Origin: Sequoia sempervirens
Taxonomy: Eukaryota; Streptophyta; Pinopsida; Cupressales; Cupressaceae
NCBI GenBank assembly: GCA_007258455.2
Contig: VDFB02000003.1
Span: 37,613,876-37,677,875 of the forward strand
Length of the DNA: 64,000 nt
Direction: 5' to 3'
A program made the position numbers and the translations under genes. Below are positions 48,377-60,502 of this stretch, piece by piece. Below the pieces are notes generated by a model, which was given only the letters and a program-made list of their open reading frames with translations, did not search any database and was not told the DNA's origin. Each line of letters opens with the position of its first letter. Position 1 is the first letter of the stretch.

Positions 48377-49761
48377 AACTTCTTTATTTTCTATCAAACA
48401 ATATTCACAAAAATTTAAATCTCTAGATTTGGCATATGGGAGAATTTTTTTGCCTAGTAGTACCTTGAGACCATGTTCACTCATATGGCCTAGTCATTGA
48501 TGTCAAGTTGATATTGAGTCTATTTTTGCATCAGACACCACTACAACCTCTCCACTACTAGCTTCTCCAACCATCCTGTAGAGATTGGTTACTTTTTCTC
48601 CCTTTAGCACAACCAACGCACCCTTTGTTACCTTGAACAACTATTTTTTCCACTAAATCGATAACCTTGTTCATCAAAAACTCCTAGTGAGAATAATTTT
48701 TTCTTTAATCTTGGTACATGTCTAGCATGCTAAATATTTCTTACCATTCCTTCAAACATCTTGATTCTTATTTCAAATTCACCAATAGCTTTAGAGGGGT
48801 TATCATTTCCCATGTAAACCATACCTCCATCACATGACTAGTAAGAAGAAAACCAATCTCTATGTGGATTCATGTGAAAGGAGGAACTAAAATCAAGAAT
48901 CCAAACATGAAGTAAAGAGCCTCTTAGATTAGCAGTTAATATCTCTCATCTTCCAATGGTGTTTGAACTTTTACTATATTTTCCTTAGATGCCTATGAAC
49001 TAGAATTTTCTTTTCTTTCTTTTGGCATTCTACAATCCTTTTTGACATGTCCATTTTTTTCACAGTTCCAATATTTTACTCTTTTTCTCCCCTTGGATTT
49101 GGACCAGGTTTATCCACACTCAATATTTCCTCTTTCCTAAGTTTTTCCTCTTGCAATTAGGGCTTTATTGGAAGAACATCCTTGAGATGTCTTTCGCCTT
49201 AAATTTTTATAAATTACTACAACCACCACATCTTCAAACACCAATTTCCCACTTAGTGTTGAGTTACTAAGAGCCATAACCAATTGATCCCAAGTTTTAG
49301 GAAACAAGCACAATAATATTCCTATCTTATCGTCTTCTTCGATTTTCACCCCCATTGAATCCAAATTTCTTGTTAGTGTGTTGAAATCATTTAGATGATC
49401 TATGATAGATGAATTTTCAACATTGTCAAATTATATAGTTGCTTACTTAACATAATTTTATTTTCCAATGCCTTGTCTCATATAAATTTTTGAGCTTAGT
49501 CCACAAATCATGTGTAGTTTTCTCCTTTATAACATTGAATAGTATTGAATCTGCTAGAGATAATTAGATTGTTGTTCTAGTCATGTTTTCCTTTTCATCC
49601 CAATATTATTGGGTCATGGCTGCAAGTTTTGACGCTACCCTTTTGAGAGCTAGGGAACATCCATCCTTCACCAATAAACCTTGAATATTTAACTTCTATA
49701 ATGCAAAATTGGAACCTTTGAACTTTTGCACCTCAAATCTAGTAATTGCACTTACTGTCAT
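48377..49761 (-). pseudogene. Copia gag, protease and pre-integrase (antisense copy)
   Basis: On the minus strand an ATG at 49761 begins MTVSAITRFEVQKFKGSNF, followed by a UBN2-type gag with LPKTWDQLVMALSNS-like sequence (LFPKTWDQLVMALSNSTLSG near 49300), a zinc knuckle with the first Cys changed to Tyr (YWNC...GHVKKDC near 49060), a protease remnant with the usual HMxPHRDW sequence decayed, and a GAG-pre-integrase part (MVYMGNDNPSKAIGE near 48820). Stops and frameshifts are frequent. Upstream, at about 49800-49815, a decayed 'tatcagagtgag' suggests the primer-binding site. Confidence 0.8.
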
Positions 49762-49939
49762 TACTCACAAATCAAAAACAAAAATTTTGCACAAAAAATC
49801 TCACTCTGATAACAATTGTGATACAATTCATAGTGCAGAATAAACATTGAAAAATAATATGCAGAAATTAACTCATAGATTTAAGTGGAAGACTTGGTAA
49901 AATTATACCAACAAAAAGCCTCAAGCAAAGATTCTTTAA

Positions 49940-51705
49940 ATTATAGTTCATAAGCATATGAAGAAAACACAATAGAAGTTAAAACACTATTGGAAGACTT
50001 AAAGGTATTAACTGCTAATTTGAGATGCTCTCTCATGTTTTGATTCTTGATTTTGGTTCCTCCTTTCACATGACTCCACATAGAGATTGGTTTTATTCTT
50101 ACTAGTCATGTGATGGAGGTACATGGTTTACATGGAAATAATAACCCCTGTGAAGCTATTGGTGAAGGTGACATAGGAATCAAGATGTTTGATGGAATAG
50201 TAAGAACTATTTAGCATGTTAGACATGTAGCATGATTAAAGAAAAATCTATTATCGCTTGGATTTTTTTATGAACAAGGGTACTGATTCAGTGGTGAAAA
50301 TAGTTGTCTCAAGGTAACAAAAAGTGTGTTGGTTGTTCTAAAGGGATAAAAAGTAGGCAATCTCTACATGATAGCTGGAGAAACTAGTAGTGGGGAGGCT
50401 ACAATGGTGTCTAATGCAAAAATGAACTCAATATCAACTTGGCATCAATGACTAGACCTTATGAGTGAGTGTGGTCTAAAGGTACTACTAGACATACATC
50501 TTCTCATAGGTGCCAAATCTAGAGGTTTAAATGTTTTTCAACATTGTTTGTTTGGAAAATATAATAGATTGAGATTTTCTAGAAGTACTACCAAAAGTAA
50601 AGAAGTTTTAGAATTAATTCATTCAAATACTTGGGAAGCTCATGTAACATCTATTGGGGGGTTTGTCATATTTGATTTCATTTATAGATGATTACTCTTG
50701 TAAGGAATGGATTTATCTTCTCAAGAAGAATTATGAAGTTTTTCTTATTTTAAGAATTTTAAAGCTTTGGTAGAGAATCAAAAGAGTAAGACTATAAAAT
50801 GTCTAAGAATAGATGAAGGAGAATAATTTTATTTAGGATATTTTAATGTGTTTTGTATTGAGTATGACATTGCAAGGTAATTTATGGTTGCTAGGACACC
50901 ACAACAAAATGGTGTTTTTGAACACATGAACTATACAATTATGGAGTGAGCCAGATGTATGTTGAGCACTTTTGGTTTAGAGTAGAACTTTTGGGTTGAG
51001 GCTATTTCTACAACCCGTTTCTTGATAATAGATCACCCACTACAACTCTTGTAATAAAATCCCTAAAGAAGTATCAATAGGTAAACCTATTTATTATTCT
51101 TTTCTTTGTGTATTTGGTTCTGATGCTTATGCTTGTATTCCTAAAAAGAATAGAATAAGCTAGATATGAAGTCCACAAAATGTATTTTTCTCTTGGATAT
51201 GTTGATGGTATAGGTTCTAGGATACTACTGCCCACAAGGTTATAGTTAGCTAAGATTTTTATTTTAATGAAAAATCAATGCAAAGAGGTAAAGAACAACA
51301 AAGTACAAAAGTTATTCTAGTTGAGGTGGAAAGTTGTGATGATAATCTATAGGTACCAAATGAAAATCAATAAGATGAATAACAACCAAATGAGCCATGG
51401 AGTGATACATTACCCTTTGTAAGGAGATCCACTAGAGTATCCAAACCACCTAAAAGGTACTCTCTTACTGGTAATTATACTTATGCATTACTAACTAATG
51501 TTGGTGAACGTAGTTCATATCATGAGGCTTGTGAAGTTGGATGTGCAAGCAAGTGGAGAGTTTCCATGGAAGAGTAGATGGAAGCTCTACAAAAGAACAA
51601 AAAATGGGAGCTTGTGTCATTTCCTAAGGGGGTAAAAGCTATTAGGAATAAGTGGGTATTCAAATTGAAAGGAGACATAAATGATAATTTAGAGATGTAG
51701 CAGAG
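49940..51705 (+). pseudogene. Copia protease-integrase-RT start (sense copy)
   Basis: Recognisable pieces: the linker at 49955-50030; a pre-integrase domain near 50100-50560; integrase zinc finger and core with CLFGKYNRLRFSRSTTKSKE and LELIHSN (50545-50640); TPQQNGVFE (about 50905); the FGSDAYACIPK region (about 51115); and MEALQKNKKWELVSFPKG with AIRNKWVFKLKGD at the start of RT (51570-51690). It is broken by many stops and ends abruptly before the RT catalytic core. Confidence 0.8.
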
Positions 51706-52327
51706 AAATACGAAGCATTTCTTATAATCTTTCATGACTGCAACTATACAATCTTCACTCTGCTTACTCAGGAAACTTTTGCAATACCTTATAGGATCTG
51801 AAAACTAGAACATACATGAGTCATACTTTACTTTGTCTATTCTTCAAACTACAGGACTAAATCTTAAAATGTGGAGGAATGCGAAGCATTCTTTGGATCT
51901 TTTTAGAGCCACTAATTGCAAGAGATTCTTTTATGCAGCTTTACATCAATAGACAGTGAATATAACTTTCATATACACTTATTCATGAGCAATAGGAAAC
52001 AACTGTTATATCAACTCATGGCATCCAAATTTATACATTATACCTAATCATCTTGATTGCAGAATTTGCAACCAACCACACACTGCTACTTTGCTAACAA
52101 TAGAGACAACATCACCAGCAAACACCATATTGTTGACATCAATGACAACTAGCAAACTCCATATTGTTGACATAAATGAGAACACCTAAAACATCATTGC
52201 AATAAAAATAATATGGATGAAAATATGCAAGAGAAATGAATATGAAAATGGAAAGATACTTTGTGCTTTGGTTATGCTATAAAGAATGTAAAGAACAATT
52301 GTATTTTGATATAGCAAGTGGATATTA
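51706..52327. other. AT-rich spacer
   Basis: Nothing recognised. A duplicated word 'ttgttgacat(a)aatgac/gagaac' occurs near 52130 and 52165. It separates the Copia cluster from the Tat element. Confidence 0.5.
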
Positions 52328-52705
52328 TGCACCAAGGTGAAATGTAGAAAAATGGGGGAATGATGTGCAAGATGGGATTTAATGAAATGACCTAACACAC
52401 TCCCTCTTTTCCCCAATTTCATTAAAAAAAGAGATCTCCCAAGGATAGGGTTGACTTTCAACCTTGAGGTGAGTCGACCTTATTAGAAAGGTCTACTGTT
52501 TTCTTATGATAAAAGTGACAAAAATGACTGATTGGCTATTTTGGGAGATGAATTTAAATGCATTAACAAACTCAATTATATGACCTAATACTTGAAACGT
52601 AGAGTATTACAATAGCAGAAACATAAACAAATTTTTTCAAGAAAATCTCAGAAGGCCAAGATGGTATGCACTTGGTCTAAAAACTAGGTGTTGCACTCTG
52701 TAATA

Positions 52706-52735
52706 GGACTCATTCACCCAAGGGTGAATGGGTCC
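52706..52735. repeat. Hairpin motif copy 1
   Basis: GGACTCATTCACCC and GGGTGAATGGGTCC form an inverted repeat with one mismatch. It is in the 3' LTR of the Tat element. Confidence 0.85.
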
Positions 52736-53565
52736 CTGTGTCCTTTTTTGAAACTTCAAAAGTTAAATCTGTAGCCCTCTATCTACACTTCACTCCTGTA
52801 CCTGCAAATCTAGAATTTCAAATATGGATCTATAGCAAATCTACAAAATAAAATCTACAAAATAAAATGTTGTTTTGTGTGTATAGGGGTTTTCCTCGAT
52901 CAAAACCTAGTTTGGTAATTAAACCTTGATGAATAATATAGATATGATAAATGACAATGTGTGCAACCCCTAACCTTAAGTGCATCTAATGTTGTCAAGA
53001 GATAATATGCAAAGAAACCCTACTCAGTTGCATTAGACCATGATTCCTATATGACAATGATAAATGATAAAGATCCATTTAGGGAGAACTCAAAACATCC
53101 TAATAGATCTAAAATATGATAATACCTTGTTGTAGGTTGCTAGTAGAATGAAGATAGAAGATGGGATCACTAGGAAGCAAGTCATTAGGTTAGGGAAAAT
53201 GGCCAAATGCATCTCCCAAACCTAGAATCCATCATGATCCACCATAGGCATCAACCTTCAATCATGGACAATGCTGATCTAATCTTTGACAAAATGATCT
53301 TGAAGACCTGCAAATACCACAAAATTCTGCTCTAAGACTTCAACTTTGCTTGCTTGAATGTTCTCCAAAAATTCTTCTTTTCTCCTTGAATCTCAAACTT
53401 GAACTCTTGTAAATCTCTAGTTTGAAATGGTGAAAAAACTAGGTTTTATAAGCTTCTCTAATTTCCCAATTATTAGATCCCAATAGCTAACATTTGAAAT
53501 TTGAATCTTAGACTTTAAAATACCAACAAAAAACATATTTAAAATTTGATTTTGGCACTTAAAGG

Positions 53566-53595
53566 GGACCGATTCACCCAAGGGCGAATGGGTCT
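53566..53595. repeat. Hairpin motif copy 2
   Basis: GGACCGATTCACCC followed by GGGCGAATGGGTC, the same inverted repeat near the outer end of the 3' LTR. Confidence 0.85.
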
Positions 53596-53779
53596 TGGCA
53601 TAAAAATCTAGGATCAATGTGTCTAGTTTTGGCCCAAGTGTCTTAGAGAAACTTTGTTTCACTTTTAATTGATTGGTTGATGTTTTTAAGCATGTTATTG
53701 ATGGTTTCTTTCATCTCTTTCAGGTTTCGCCACACACTCACTAGCATTTAGGAGTCAAACTATTCACCCTTCTCCGGGA

Positions 53780-55258
53780 GCAGGTTACCTGCCTTATCGA
53801 GGAGGAGGTTGAAACCTTATCTGAGACTGGTCTATTTTGGATCTACCTCATGCCACCCATGAGGTATCACGATGCTATGCTGATGGAATTGGTGGAGAGA
53901 TGGAGTGTAGACACATGCACATTTTGTCTACCTTCAAGAGAGATGACGATGACCCTAGAGGGTGTGCACCATATTTTGAGATTACCCATCCAGGGTGAGA
54001 CCGTCAATCTAGAGGAGGATCAAATGCATAGATTGATGAGATGGGATATCAAGTATTATTTGGGTCACCCAATTCCACCACGGGACATCGAAGCTCACGT
54101 TGATCTATAGCAAATGCTATACACTCGCTCACCATTATTACAACGGATTATGGTTGTTACTATTAATTTAGCACTTGTACCAAATGGATGAGGCACACAC
54201 CTAGATGGAGGCCTCATTCACACCATTCACTAGATGGAGCAACATCAAACTGTTTATGCCTAGGGTCATAGTATGTTGGCTCATCTTTATTATGATCTCG
54301 AGAACTTTTTTATTAGAAGCTACACAACATAATACATTGTACGTTGTTATAGGTTTGGGCCTTTAAGCATATCACGTGTACTAGGCCTACATGTTATCCT
54401 ACGATAGTGGCCATGGGTTATCCACAAGCATTTAGCTACACACTGAGACAGGTTTGGAAGTTCAAGGATTTGCTATACTAGAGGGTCCAGTTAGATAATT
54501 TGGAGGAGGACGAGATAGAATGGAGACCTTATCACACCATACCCTAGTGGCCAGATCTCACATGATAGCTTGTCAGGATGCAACAGGGTAGGATTTTGGT
54601 TGGACATCATGACTACATAGTTATGCCCTTTTATTATGATTGAGTCATGTGATAGTTCAGAAAGATTCAAATACCTCCTAGGCCATGACCTACGTATCTA
54701 AGAGTAGCACGAAGTGGCTCTGGGCCAAGAGACATTCGTCATCCCATGATAGATGTCATTTTTAGCGATTTAGATGATGAGGACAAGGATATGCCCCCAA
54801 CATCAAACTTGGATGACGTAGGTGCCAAAATAGCCTACAAGCACTAGTGGATGAGAGAAAAACCTACTAATGTCTTCCTTGTACATCACCGTGTAGGTGA
54901 TGTTGTACCTCTTCCAGGTCGTGGAGATGAGAGAGAGGATGAAGCCGTGGTCAGAGATACTAATGATGATGATAGGGAAGAGGACCTAGAGGATGATGAT
55001 GATGAGGAGGAGGATCCATAGTCAATGAGTGATCTTGATGAGCTAGAGGAGGCCGAAAATGCCCTTGAGGAGAGACTTTTATCTCATCCATGAGTTACCC
55101 GAGCACGAATGATAGCTATATCAAGCATTACCCTTCATGAGCGTGGGGAGGGAAAGGGTGTTGGACCTTCCACGCTTCTTGTGCATGAGAGACCTATTAT
55201 CCCACATCAAGATCTCGATTGTTGGGTTGGTGATCCAAGTGATGATATGTTATTATAG
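53780..55258 (+). pseudogene. Antisense plant-mobile-domain gene inside the Tat element
   Basis: This reads opposite to the element's pol. The clearest part (about 53783-54110) encodes LFTLLREQ, then ETGLFWIYLMPPMRYHDAML, MELVERWSVDTCTFCLPSRE and MTMTLEGVHHILRLPIQGE. This matches the plant mobile domain (aminotransferase-like, PMD): a helix, then LVERWxxxTHTFHLPxGEMTxTLxDVxxLLGLxxxG. Later PMD-like words (HSMLAHLYYDLEN near 54275, a tryptophan-containing PWVIHKHL near 54415) appear between stops. The end is a strongly acidic tract (DDDDREEDLEDDDDEEEDP, 54965-55020). A CTTTCAG/G just upstream (53719-53724) could be an intron acceptor. PMD proteins occur both as host genes and as transposon passengers. 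Function unknown; this copy is broken. Confidence 0.75.
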
Positions 55259-55337
55259 CTTTATTATGTTTCTAGTGATTACTTTTATATATCATGTCTT
55301 ATTCTTATATTTTTTATGATTACCATCTTGCAGTGTG

Positions 55338-55880
55338 TACATGAGAGTGGTGAGACCTCTTTTTTCAAGTTACTGCAGAGATGGCCCCCTCCTTGCCCCC
55401 ACATCAGGCCACACAAGTAGAGCATATGGTACCACCTAGTGCAATGTTTCATGTTGACCTTTTTGAGTCATTCTAGCTAGATGGAGGATATCGTACAAGG
55501 AGGCTAAGAGGATTGCCAATCCATCTAAAACTAGAGAGTAGTAGGCAAGAGATGAGCTAGAAAAGCTTTGGGTTGCATATGAGGAGCTTTGAGCCACTTG
55601 AGTTCTAGTCAAGAGCAAGTCATAGGCTATCATACGATTGGTACTCAACAGGTTGGAGAGAGAGCTCACTAGAGTTAGGAAAATATAGCTAGAATATAGG
55701 TTGATAAAGATTAGATAGATTAGGAGTGCATCACATCACTCATACAAGAGGAGATGGCTTTAGGTGAGGTTCAAGGCCTACGAGATTAGATGAGCTCCAT
55801 GAGTAGATCATGATCGACCATCTCTCAACGAACACTGCCACCAGGCCATGAGGAGTCTGGTAGCCATATGCCACACTAGA
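55338..55880 (+). pseudogene. Possible second exon of the antisense gene
   Basis: After a pyrimidine-rich tract ending CATCTTGCAG (55337) the plus strand reads as charged, helix-rich protein between stops (ARDELEKLWVAYEEL, VLNRLERELTRVRK). It looks like a coiled-coil tail. Exon status is inferred from the acceptor-like site and composition only. Confidence 0.4.
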
Positions 55881-55939
55881 TGTACTATGTTGTATTATGC
55901 CACGTTTATCATGGTTACTATGTACATAAACTTTCATGA

Positions 55940-56350
55940 TTGTTATATATATGAGAATTTGTGTTTATTTCTATAATTTATTAGTTGGATTAGATGTCAA
56001 TGTGATCTATTAAACAATCTTTGTAAGATTAATAGATCTTCATGATCTAACCTAAAAACTTACGTTTACATTAGATACTACATTTTGATTAAGTGTTACG
56101 TGTTAAAATAAATGCACTTATGATCTCATTATAAAATTAAATGCATATAATGATCTAATTTAATACAACACACATGAATTTGAATAACATGTAAGGGAAA
56201 GTAATAATTCAACATAATGAATAATTGCTCTACATAATTCAAGACACACCAAGAATGTTTGTCAAGAATGAAGAAATGTGAGATAAAATAGACAACCATC
56301 TACTTAATCTAACAACATGCTTTAATATAGATGCTATTCAAAAGGAAATG
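55940..56350. other. Spacer between the antisense gene and integrase
   Basis: AT-rich, nothing recognised. Confidence 0.5.
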
Positions 56351-57480
56351 TTAAGTGTAATACCTGTGCAAATGTGCAACGTTGATAGGCTCTTTGAGAG
56401 GTGCACCATATGTTTTTGTTAATGTGTATGCTCCAAACCAATAACATTCATCAATGATATAAGGTCCTAACCAATTCAGACTAAATTTTCCTTTTTCTCC
56501 CAGGGCGGCATTAACATTACATTGATTTTCATATAACACCAAATCACCTTTATTAAATGAACGAGGAATGACATTATCATTGTAACTTCACTGCATTCTT
56601 TTGGAATAAGCTTGAAGATGCTTGAGAGCATTGATGTGTTGTTCATCAAGCATTTCAAGTTGTTGTACTCATTTATCTTTATAAGTGGTGTCGTTAATAA
56701 GCCCTCTAAGAGCAATTCGCAATGAAGGAATTTCTAACTCCAAAGGCATTATTGCGTTAGCACCATAAACAAGGGTATAAGGTATATTTCCTGTGTATGT
56801 TTGAATACTTGTATGATAACCCCACAATGTGTAAGATAGTTGAGTGTGCCAATCCTTATTGTGTTTGCTTATTGTTTTCCATAGAATTTTCTCAAGGGTT
56901 TGATGAGTTTCTTTCGCTTAACCATTAGATTGTGGGTAGTAAGGTGTTGAAAAAATGGTGTTGAATGTGAAATGTTTCCAAAAATTTCTTCACATCATTG
57001 TTCTTAAATGGTGTACCATTTTCTAAAACTAATGTGGAATGGAGACCAACGTGAGCAATAATGTGTTCCAATATGAAATGACAAATTGTATCAACTGCTG
57101 CAGAACGAAGAGGAATGGTCTCTACCTATTTTGTGAAGTAATCTGTCACGGTAATTATAAACATATGTCTAGAAGAAGAAGGAAGGGATATTTTTCCAAT
57201 GAGATCCAAACTCCAAATCGAAAATGACCAAATAGGAATTTGAGCATGAAGTTCAGAAGCAAGAGCGTGGATCAAATTGTTATGCTCTTGACATTTATAA
57301 CATCTCTTAATATGATCAAAACAATCTTGTTCTATATGTCACCAAAAATATCCCATGTGGATTAAATTTTGAACCAACGATCTTCCCCCAAAATTCCCCC
57401 CACAAGCACCGACATGAGCTTACTCAAAGACTATAGGTATTTCTGATTGGTTAAGGCATCTAAATAAGAGACTGCCAAAA
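56351..57480 (-). pseudogene. Tat integrase, decayed
   Basis: The zinc domain shows CYKCQEH near 57300. The core shows WSLDLIGKI with the first catalytic Asp (near 57210) and VTDYFTK. The second catalytic motif, normally DNGT, reads LENGT (near 57030). The C-terminal segment with GKFSLNWLGPYIIDE and EPINVAHLHRYY (56542-56351) is the usual end of Tat integrase. Multiple frameshifts separate these pieces. Confidence 0.8.
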
Positions 57481-57686
57481 TATTGTCTATACAAGACATC
57501 GGCTAAGACTATGTATCTAGTTGCAAGTTTTCGAATATGAGCTCTAGAGTTTTTAGTGGTTGTTCAAGAAAGATACCCTCTTTTAAGTAATTGAATATTG
57601 ATGTGTACCATTCACAAGAGACTTCAATGTTGGTCAGTAATGCTTCTTTTATCTTTTCATCTAATTGATAGTGTTGCAATTTTATG

Positions 57687-58397
57687 CACTACAAATGTGA
57701 AGTCAATAGAAGAATCTTCAAGAGACACAAGGGAAGAAACACTTGCCATTGCAACCACATGTCAATTATCCTTTTGTAGAATATTCTCAATATTATACAA
57801 TTCAAAGCATTTTAGAAATTTCATTGTAAGGTATGTATATTGGGATAACTTATCATGTTTTGTTGGATAGGATCCATTTATTTGTTTAATGACCAACTAA
57901 GAATTACCAAATATATGAATGTTTTGAATACCTAAGGATAAGGCCACACGTATTCCAACAATTAGGGCCTCATATTCTATAACATTATTTTTGCATAGGA
58001 AGTTTAAATGGTAAGATAAGGGAATAGGATTTACTGAAGGTGTTATTAATATAACCTCTGCTCCAAAGCCAATTCGACACTTAGAACCAACAAAATACAA
58101 TTCCCATGTTTCCTTGTCAATTGTCAACACACTTTTATCAGGGAATGAATCATGATTCAGTGATGTTAATGGTGAAGGAGCATCAACTAAATGGTCGGTC
58201 AAGGCTTGTCCTTTTATTGCTTTTTGAGGGATAAATTTAAGATCAAACTCAGTTAACAACATAACCCATTTAGCTAAATGTCCTGAAAAATATGTTTTAG
58301 CAAAAAGGTGCTTCAAAGGATCAAACTTTCTAATAACATGCACTTCTACATTTAATAAATAGTGTATCAATTTAATTGTAGAAAATACAAGAGTCAA
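57687..58397 (-). pseudogene. Tat RNase H end and second (archaeal-type) RNase H
   Basis: The segment begins with the end of the Ty3-type RNase H and the connection (AKWVMLLTEFDLKF, AIKGQALTDHLVDAP). It is followed by the second RNase H: WELYFVGSK, where the usual catalytic Asp (YFDGS) is Val; NNVIEYEALI with the Glu kept; and IFGNS before a stop at 57897, where GDS is usual. A duplicated RNase H is a hallmark of Tat elements. Two of its acids are lost. Confidence 0.85.
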
Positions 58398-58445
58398 ACA
58401 TTGTTTTTCTATTGTTGTATATTGGGTTTCATAATCAATTAAAGT

Positions 58446-59500
58446 CTAGATGATGTAATAAACATGACGATCTTTTCCACTTTCATCTTGTTGAGCCAAT
58501 AACACTGCTAAAGCATGAGTGGATGTTGATATGTAAAGAATGAATGGATTTCCTTGAATAGTAGGTTGCAATATAGGAGGGTTAGCTAGATACTCTTTCA
58601 AATTTTCAAAATCTTGTTTACAATCCTCATTCCAATTAAACTCCGACTCCTTATCAAGAAGTTGGGTAAAGGGGAGAGTCTGATCCACCAATGATGCCAC
58701 AAAATGACAGATTGCTTGAATCTTTCCTTGTAAACTACGCAATTGAGAAATATTTTTAGGAGGTGGCATGTTTATAATAGTATCAATCTTCTTTGTCTCC
58801 ACCTCAATTCCACTATGTGACACTATAAAACCCAAGAGTTTTCCACTATCCACACCAAAGATACATTTTTCAAGTTTAATCTCATGTTATATTTATGATT
58901 TCTTTCAAAAAATGTACAAAGTATTTTTACATGATCTTGACGAGTAAAAGATTTAGCCAAAATATCGTCAACATAATCTTCCAAAATGTTGTGGATGAAA
59001 TCATGAAATATTAGTGTCATAGCTCTTTGATATGTTGCTCTTGCATCCTTCAATCCAAAAGGCATAACAACCCAACAAAATGTTCCCCAAGGTGTAGTGA
59101 AAGTTGTCTTATATTGATCTTCAGGGTTGATGAAAATTTGATTATATCCTAAAAAAACATCCATGAATGATAATAAAGCATGGCCCACGGTTGAATCCAC
59201 TAACATGCCAATATTAGGAAGGGGAAAGTCATCTTTTAATGATGCTTTATTCAAATCACAAAAAAATGTACACATCCTAATATGATTATCAGGCTTTGCC
59301 ACCACTACAATGTTAGATATCCAAGGTGAATAATCAATAGGACAAATAAAACCATCATATAAGATTTTTTCTATTTCAAATTTCACCAATAGATCTATCT
59401 TAGGATTCATCTTGTGTATCTTTTGTCTTATGGGTTTAGCATATTTTTTAAGAACAACATTATGTGTGAATATCTTAGCATCGATACTTGACATATTCAA
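58446..59500 (-). pseudogene. Tat reverse transcriptase and RNase H
   Basis: The RT segment (59500-58823) carries DLNKASLKDDFPLPNI, GYNQIFINPED, KTTFTTPWGTFCWVVMPFGL, ATYQRAMTLIFHD and the catalytic YVDDILAKS. It is followed, after a frame change, by the connection and RNase H (58853-58446) with GFIVSHSGIEV, QLRSLQGKIQAICHF and ILYISTSTHALAVLLAQ. The order and wording match Ogre/Tat elements. The RT stretch itself has no stop. Confidence 0.9.
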
Positions 59501-59938
59501 ATATTTCCAAGCAAATATTTCAGGAAAGCCATGTAATGATGTTGCATGATTTTCTTCTTCGTCATCAAGACATTTCCCATTTGAATCACCTTATCTTTGT
59601 TAGATGTATCCATTGGTATGTTGATTGTATCTCCCACAAGTAATGCACTTTGATTTGTAAATTCAAGAATTTGGTCCTCTTCTTCTTGTTCAATATCATT
59701 TGTTTTCTTTTATTCACCAAAATATCCCTTATTGCTTAAAGTACAAGTGAATCCTCATTTGTGTTGGTGAGTTGGTAAATTATCGTAAACTCCCAAAATT
59801 TTGCTAAAGCTTCATAATGTTGAAAAAATCTAATGGTTCATCATCACTTATGGTATCAATTAAGTCGGGATGCTTCAATGTAAGAGTTGTCCTAGGGGAA
59901 TCTTGCATGATAGTGTTGATGTTAAGTGAACGTTTTTT

Positions 59939-60181
59939 TTATTCTTTCAAAGGACAATATACAAGACCACTTTTTGTTTCTTGTACATTAGGCTCTATAG
60001 GAACAAAAATTTCTTGTTCATTCACACCACATCCTTTTCCATTATAGCCAAGTTGTTTCAAGAGTTGATATCCTCTTCCATAAAGAGCTTCCATTGCTTT
60101 CAAGGATGGTGGTTGTTCATGATCAAGCTCATCATAATTTTTTGTGTAGTTTATGTCTTCTTCTTTGTTAAAATTTATCAA
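59939..60181 (-). pseudogene. G-patch segment of the Tat polyprotein
   Basis: Between protease and RT the minus strand encodes YGRGYQLLKQLGYNGKGCGV, with the glycine spacing of a G-patch (hhxxxGaxxGxGlG). G-patch motifs bind RNA or helicase partners and are known after the protease of some retroelements. It lies between stops in decayed sequence. Confidence 0.7.
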
Positions 60182-60502
60182 CTTGGATGCTTGTAATGAT
60201 TCTTGTTCATGTTCTGTTGAAATTATTGTTGTTTATTTTTCCTTTTTTGATTCCTTCGTTGTGATCTTATACTCTCCCATGAATGTAGGTGTAAAATCCA
60301 ATGAACCCTAATCATCATCCAATAGTTTCGTGATTGATGAAAAACACTTCTCTTTTTCTTCTTCTTACACGGGTTCAACTTTTGAAGTTGGTATCAATGC
60401 TCTCAAAGGACTTTTCATACCTTTTTCAATTTGCAAACAAGTTTCAAAGTGAGGATCAACTTTAAGTGTGTAGACCTTGTTTTGATAGGTATACTCCATT
60501 AA

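Larger units (their letters stand above)
48125..51705. mobile_element. Scrambled cluster of Ty1/Copia fragments in both orientations
   Basis: Pieces of one Copia family lie in alternating orientation. Sense: 48125-48275 (gag zinc knuckle CWNC...H and the gag-protease linker). Antisense: 48276-48340 (integrase zinc-finger part). Sense: 48341-48376 (linker again). Antisense: 48377-49830 (integrase zinc finger back through protease and gag to the gag start and a decayed primer-binding site). Sense: 49940-51705 (linker to start of RT). The linker word 'ccattggaagatg..gaggtattaactgctattct' appears four times and marks the junctions. No LTR pair was identified. All parts carry stops. Confidence 0.8.
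52328..53616 (-). repeat. 3' LTR of the Tat element
   Basis: About 1.29 kb, collinear with 62294-63561. It contains two copies of the hairpin motif listed below. The minus strand starts TGATCCTAG and ends near CACCTTGGTGCA. Confidence 0.75.
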
